A stretch of 9,518 nt of DNA. Source: Clostridiales bacterium. GTDB taxonomy: Bacteria > Bacillota > Clostridia > Christensenellales > Christensenellaceae. The notes under the pieces are model-generated. The model was not told where the DNA came from and searched no databases. It saw nothing but the letters and a program-made list of their open reading frames with translations. Where the stretch lies: assembly GCA_003343685.1 (NCBI GenBank), contig QAKS01000046.1, positions 1 to 9,518 of the forward strand, given 5' to 3'. Shown here piece by piece: positions 6,875 to 9,518 of this stretch (the first letter of the stretch is position 1; each line of letters begins with the position of its first letter). Made by a program: the position numbers and the translations under genes.

Positions 6875-7821
6875 TGAAAACCCCCTCCTTTGATATGACC
6901 CGACAATCTCAGGTAAAGGTCATCCTCAGTAATGCCCAGGTTTTTCATTTCCAGCAGGGGGATATCATGGTCTGCCGAATAACGCCAAATGTGTTGCTGC
7001 ACATCGGTCTGGCGCACTGTTTCAACCTCGATATCGGTGATGTTGCCGTCGCCGGTATGGAGAATATTCATATCCATAATTTCGTCAATGTCGTCCTTCA
7101 TCCGAAAGAGCATATCGACCGTAGCGACGACACGCAGACGGATGCGGAACGAGCCGGCCATTGAGGATCGAAGTGATTCTACGGAGGTGCAAAGGGACAC
7201 GCGGCCGTCGGAAAGAGCCAGCACGTGCGTGGCGGAGGAGAGAGCCTCGTGGAGGCTGGTCGTCGTCATGATGACGCATTTCTGCCGCCCAATATCGGCA
7301 ATGCAGCTTCGGATCAGGCGCGTTGTGTCCGGGTCGGCTCCCTGCGTGGGGGAATCCAGAATGACTACCTGCGGGTCTCCGGCCAGTGCGCCAGCCAATG
7401 TCAGCAGTCTGATACTGCGCGGCGGCAGGGTGATGATAACGGCGCTGCCGTCCAGCGAAAAGCGGTCTGCAAGAGCATCGGCGTTTTTTGCGGCGTTTTT
7501 TGTGTTCATACCGCGGAGTTCGGCCAACATGGAGAGATATTCCCGAGCCGTGACGGCAGGGTATACGGGAGTGCCCTCCGGCATATAACCGATAAATCGC
7601 TTTGCGGCACGGGGATGTCGGTGGAGGTCGATGCCGCCTATGCTCACACTGCCCGAGCTCATGCGGATACAGCCGGACAAAATTTTCAGAAGCGTGGTTT
7701 TTCCGCTGTCTGCCTGACCCAAAACTGCCATGACTTCCCGCTCGCCGACACAAAAAGAAACGTCGGTGAGAACCGAGCGTCCGCCAAAGGTTTTTACGAC
7801 GTTATGGGCGGAAACAGTCAT
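6871..7821 (-). CDS. ABC transporter ATP-binding subunit with degenerate catalytic motifs
   Basis: This 316-residue protein has the ABC ATPase fold at about 1-215 and a C-terminal extension (about 220-316) like that of ABC-2 export ATPases. Walker A is good: GQADSGKTT at 35-43. The Q-loop region reads GYMPEGTPVYPAVTAREYL (78-96), usual for this subfamily. The signature region has TLPPRSIRLLTLAGAL in place of LSGGQ-x-R (about 131-146). Walker B is VVILDS (152-157), with Ser157 where the catalytic glutamate belongs. The D-loop is GADP, and the H-loop position is Thr188 (MTTTSLHEA) rather than His. The reading frame is intact, with AAAGGAGG six bases before ATG 7821 and an ATGA overlap with the permease, so this is not an obvious pseudogene. 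It is first in a three-gene operon. It may bind ATP without efficient hydrolysis. Confidence 0.88.
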   Translation of the reverse strand: MTVSAHNVVKTFGGRSVLTDVSFCVGEREVMAVLGQADSGKTTLLKILSGCIRMSSGSVSIGGIDLHRHPRAAKRFIGYMPEGTPVYPAVTAREYLSMLAELRGMNTKNAAKNADALADRFSLDGSAVIITLPPRSIRLLTLAGALAGDPQVVILDSPTQGADPDTTRLIRSCIADIGRQKCVIMTTTSLHEALSSATHVLALSDGRVSLCTSVESLRSSMAGSFRIRLRVVATVDMLFRMKDDIDEIMDMNILHTGDGNITDIEVETVRQTDVQQHIWRYSADHDIPLLEMKNLGITEDDLYLRLSGHIKGGGFQ

Positions 7822-7859
7822 TTAGAGCCTCCTTTCAGCGAAGCATCCCCTTTTTTGTA

Positions 7860-7868
7860 ATTATATCA
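7860..7868 (-). promoter_or_regulatory. Extended -10 promoter for the ABC operon
   Basis: On the minus strand TGATATAAT (7868-7860) is a TGn-TATAAT extended -10 element. No good -35 lies at 16-18 bases; TTTACA sits 21 bases upstream, too far. Transcription would start near 7853, about 32 bases before the ATPase ATG, and the leader carries the ribosome site. Confidence 0.65.
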
Positions 7869-7926
7869 AAGGGCGATATGACGGGGTGTAAATAATATAT
7901 GAACAAATTGATACGCTGTGTCCGTT

Positions 7927-7940
7927 TGGAAGCGCTTGAA
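7927..7940. promoter_or_regulatory. Possible LacI/CcpA-type operator (cre-like)
   Basis: TGGAAGCGCTTGAA is centred on the palindrome AAGCGCTT and differs from the cre consensus TGNAANCGNWNNCA at one constrained base. It lies in the divergent region, about 75 bases upstream of the predicted ABC operon start site. A second palindrome, CCGGCCGG, follows at 7944-7951. Single matches to cre are common, so this is tentative. Confidence 0.25.
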
Positions 7941-7995
7941 TTTCCGGCCGGTTATCATCAGAAAAAGGCGGGACGCATATACATTATGTAGCGTA

Positions 7996-8008
7996 TCCGC
8001 GAAGCGGA
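7996..8008 (+). other. Small hairpin in the leader of the SipL-like gene
   Basis: TCCGC-GAA-GCGGA can form a five-pair stem with a three-base loop, 33 bases before ATG 8042 and upstream of its ribosome site (AGGAGGAGG, 8027-8035). There is no T run, so it is not a terminator; any regulatory role is unknown. Confidence 0.35.
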
Positions 8009-8041
8009 GAGAGACGGCGAAAATGCAGGAGGAGGCACGGC

Positions 8042-9487
8042 ATGAAACAGAGAGATATAAATGTAGAAAAAAGGTTTTTATCAAAGGAATCGCGTTTTTC
8101 CGCAAAAGGTCAGGTGGGGCTGCCCGCCGGTATGGACGACATTGGGCGTGTGGTGGATATCTGTGCGGCGGCGGAGGTGACGGACACGGAAATTACCGAT
8201 GGAAAGCTCGAAGCACGGGGTGTGGTGAGGCTGTGCATTACATATATCTCCCGTGACGGCGCGGTATGCGGTTTTGCATCCGAGACGCTGTTTTCAGGTG
8301 CGGTGAGCAGTGCGGAGCTTTCGGCGGATATGGAAAAACTGGTAAGCGTAAGGTGCGGAAACATCTCTTACCGGGTCTTGGACAGCGCCACAATCGAAGT
8401 TGAAATTGGGCTGGTGATGAACGCAGAGGCGGCCTGCAACAGGGCGATATCTGTGGCGGATCCGGCAGAGGAGGGCATCTTTGCAAAAGAGACAGAGCTG
8501 GAACTTCCCGTGCTCATTTGTGAGAAGACGGTCAAGACGTATCCGCGGACGACGGTGAGCGCAGACATCAAAGGCGACGTTATTTCGTCCTGGGGAAATG
8601 CAGTGATTGAGAAAATACGTCCCGAGGATGGAAGAGTTGCCGTAGAGGGCAGACTGTGGCTCAATGCAGTCTGCCCGACGGGGGATCCGAAGCGTCCGGT
8701 CATGCTTGTTTCCAGAAAAGCGCCTTTCGGAGAGTTGATAGAGGCGGAGGGCGTGCGGGAAAACGACAATATAGCCGTGACATGCAGTGTGGAGCGGGTC
8801 GGTGCGCGTCCGGCGGGAGACGGCGTGGAGATTGCTGCGGTGGTATCCGTCTGCTGCCGCGCGGTAAGGCTGCTGCGCGAGACAGTGGCGACGGATATGT
8901 ATTCCTCCCGGACGGAACTGAAGCCGGTCGTTGCAGAGCTGCCGTTGACGCAGGAAGGCGGAAGTGAAGTGTCGGTACGGACGGTTACGGCGGAGACAAA
9001 GCTGCCGGAGGGTCATGCGCCGGTGGAGGAGCCGCTTTTTGCAAGAGGCAGTGCGAATATTACAGAACTGAGGCGGGAGCGGGGCACTGCGGAGGTGCAG
9101 GGGGCCATAGACGTATCGCTCTGTTATATGTCGCCGGAGGCGGGGATTCGCAGCGCGGCGGTGTCCGCGCCCTTCACCGAAAAGCTGGCGATGACGAGAG
9201 GTGAGACAGAATGCACGGCGGAGGTGCTTTCTGTGGTCTGTACGGGCAGCGGCAGCGAGCTTACTCTGGCGTGTGAGATGGCGTTTGGGCTGTCCGGCGG
9301 GGAGAAAAAGCTTGTACCGGTTGTGATAGACGCCGAGGAAGGTGAGGCGCGAAAAAAGCAAAGCCCCGGTATTACGCTTGTGCTGAACGGAGGGGATCGG
9401 GATCCCTTTGAAATCGGGCGTGAGCTGGGGATCGATCCGGCAGACACACAGATTCGGGATGGAAACATGCGCATCATAAGAAAATAG
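8042..9487 (+). CDS. sipL: SipL-like SPOCS (DUF3794) spore morphogenesis protein with LysM-like tail
   Basis: This 481-residue protein is built of repeated beta-rich SPOCS/DUF3794 units: about 10-130, about 150-280 and about 320-430. The motifs recur as LPVLICEKTVKTYPRTTVSADIKGDV (155-180) and a matching block at 328-354. Residues 442-481 resemble a degenerate LysM domain (ITLVLNGGDRDPFEIGRELGI). In C. difficile SipL has SPOCS and C-terminal LysM regions (519 residues from memory) and helps SpoIVA encase the forespore; this protein is slightly shorter. It has no signal peptide, fitting a mother-cell cytoplasmic role. AGGAGGAGG ends six bases before ATG 8042. It is divergent from the ABC operon. 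Family membership is well supported. Assignment to SipL itself, rather than another SPOCS protein, rests on the tail and on nearby veg. No convincing sporulation promoter was found. Confidence 0.75.
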   Translation: MKQRDINVEKRFLSKESRFSAKGQVGLPAGMDDIGRVVDICAAAEVTDTEITDGKLEARGVVRLCITYISRDGAVCGFASETLFSGAVSSAELSADMEKLVSVRCGNISYRVLDSATIEVEIGLVMNAEAACNRAISVADPAEEGIFAKETELELPVLICEKTVKTYPRTTVSADIKGDVISSWGNAVIEKIRPEDGRVAVEGRLWLNAVCPTGDPKRPVMLVSRKAPFGELIEAEGVRENDNIAVTCSVERVGARPAGDGVEIAAVVSVCCRAVRLLRETVATDMYSSRTELKPVVAELPLTQEGGSEVSVRTVTAETKLPEGHAPVEEPLFARGSANITELRRERGTAEVQGAIDVSLCYMSPEAGIRSAAVSAPFTEKLAMTRGETECTAEVLSVVCTGSGSELTLACEMAFGLSGGEKKLVPVVIDAEEGEARKKQSPGITLVLNGGDRDPFEIGRELGIDPADTQIRDGNMRIIRK

Positions 9488-9518
9488 CGGGCATTCGCCC
9501 GTTCCGTCGCTGCGGAAG
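9487..9518 (+). other. Two tandem hairpins after the SipL-like gene
   Basis: CGGGC (9488-9492), loop ATTC, GCCCG (9497-9501) forms one five-pair stem. TTCCG (9502-9506), loop TCGCTG, CGGAA (9513-9517) forms a second one immediately after. The first begins right after the stop codon. No T run is visible before the window ends, so an intrinsic terminator is neither shown nor excluded. Confidence 0.4.

Noticed and set aside
7835..7846. Tiny upstream frame (ATG CTT CGC TGA) in the ABC operon leader
   Set aside because: Three codons with a GGGG abutting the ATG; too close for initiation and likely chance.
7976..7984. CATATACAT as a sigma-E -10 element for the SipL-like gene
   Set aside because: It matches only five of seven constrained positions of CATACAnT and lacks a convincing -35 at the right distance.
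8294..9361. 355-codon minus-strand open frame opposite the SipL-like gene
   Set aside because: Arg/His/Leu-rich composition typical of a reverse-strand shadow; the plus strand has SPOCS repeats and a strong ribosome site.

Overview
The window looks like chromosomal DNA of a spore-forming Firmicute of the class Clostridia, with moderate GC in genes (roughly half) and a much more AT-rich intergenic block. The evidence is a Veg protein, a YabE-like DUF348/G5 wall protein, a SipL-like SPOCS (DUF3794) spore-morphogenesis protein, a lipoprotein class B penicillin-binding protein (PBP), strong Shine-Dalgarno sites and sigma-A-type promoters. In Bacillus subtilis yabE, veg and ispE lie in one origin-proximal block, and in Clostridioides difficile sipL lies close to veg and yabG (both from memory), so the window is probably a rearranged version of that block. 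No phage, insertion sequence, CRISPR array, tRNA or rRNA was seen.

Left part (1-3119, minus strand): a yabE-like gene runs off the left edge. Upstream of it is a PBP with a MecA_N-like domain and intact SxxK, SxN and KTG motifs. Each has its own promoter. The yabE-like gene has a perfect TTGACA-17-TATAAT whose -35 overlaps the PBP stop codon. The PBP has TTGCAA-17-TATAAT placed so that the predicted +1 is the A of its ATG, which suggests a leaderless mRNA.

Middle (3213-4766): an unrecognised cysteine-containing plus-strand gene converges on veg, and the two overlap by four bases that supply both stop codons. Upstream of veg is a 643-base noncoding block, about 31% GC over 4201-4680. It carries three perfect DnaA boxes (TTATCCACA), two of them abutting in tandem, plus several near matches within about 120 bases. 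This is a candidate replication origin or DnaA-binding cluster with no dnaA gene in view.

Right part (4767-9487): a three-gene minus-strand operon (ABC ATPase, ABC-2 permease, GldG-like auxiliary protein) is joined by two ATGA stop/start overlaps and driven by an extended -10 promoter. The ATPase keeps Walker A but lacks the signature LSGGQ, the Walker B glutamate and the H-loop histidine. Divergent from this operon is the SipL-like gene, which ends in a degenerate LysM-like tail; two small hairpins follow it at the window edge.

The most interesting items are the DnaA-box cluster, the catalytically degenerate ABC ATPase, the apparently leaderless PBP, and the insertion of the ABC operon and origin-like block between veg and sipL.
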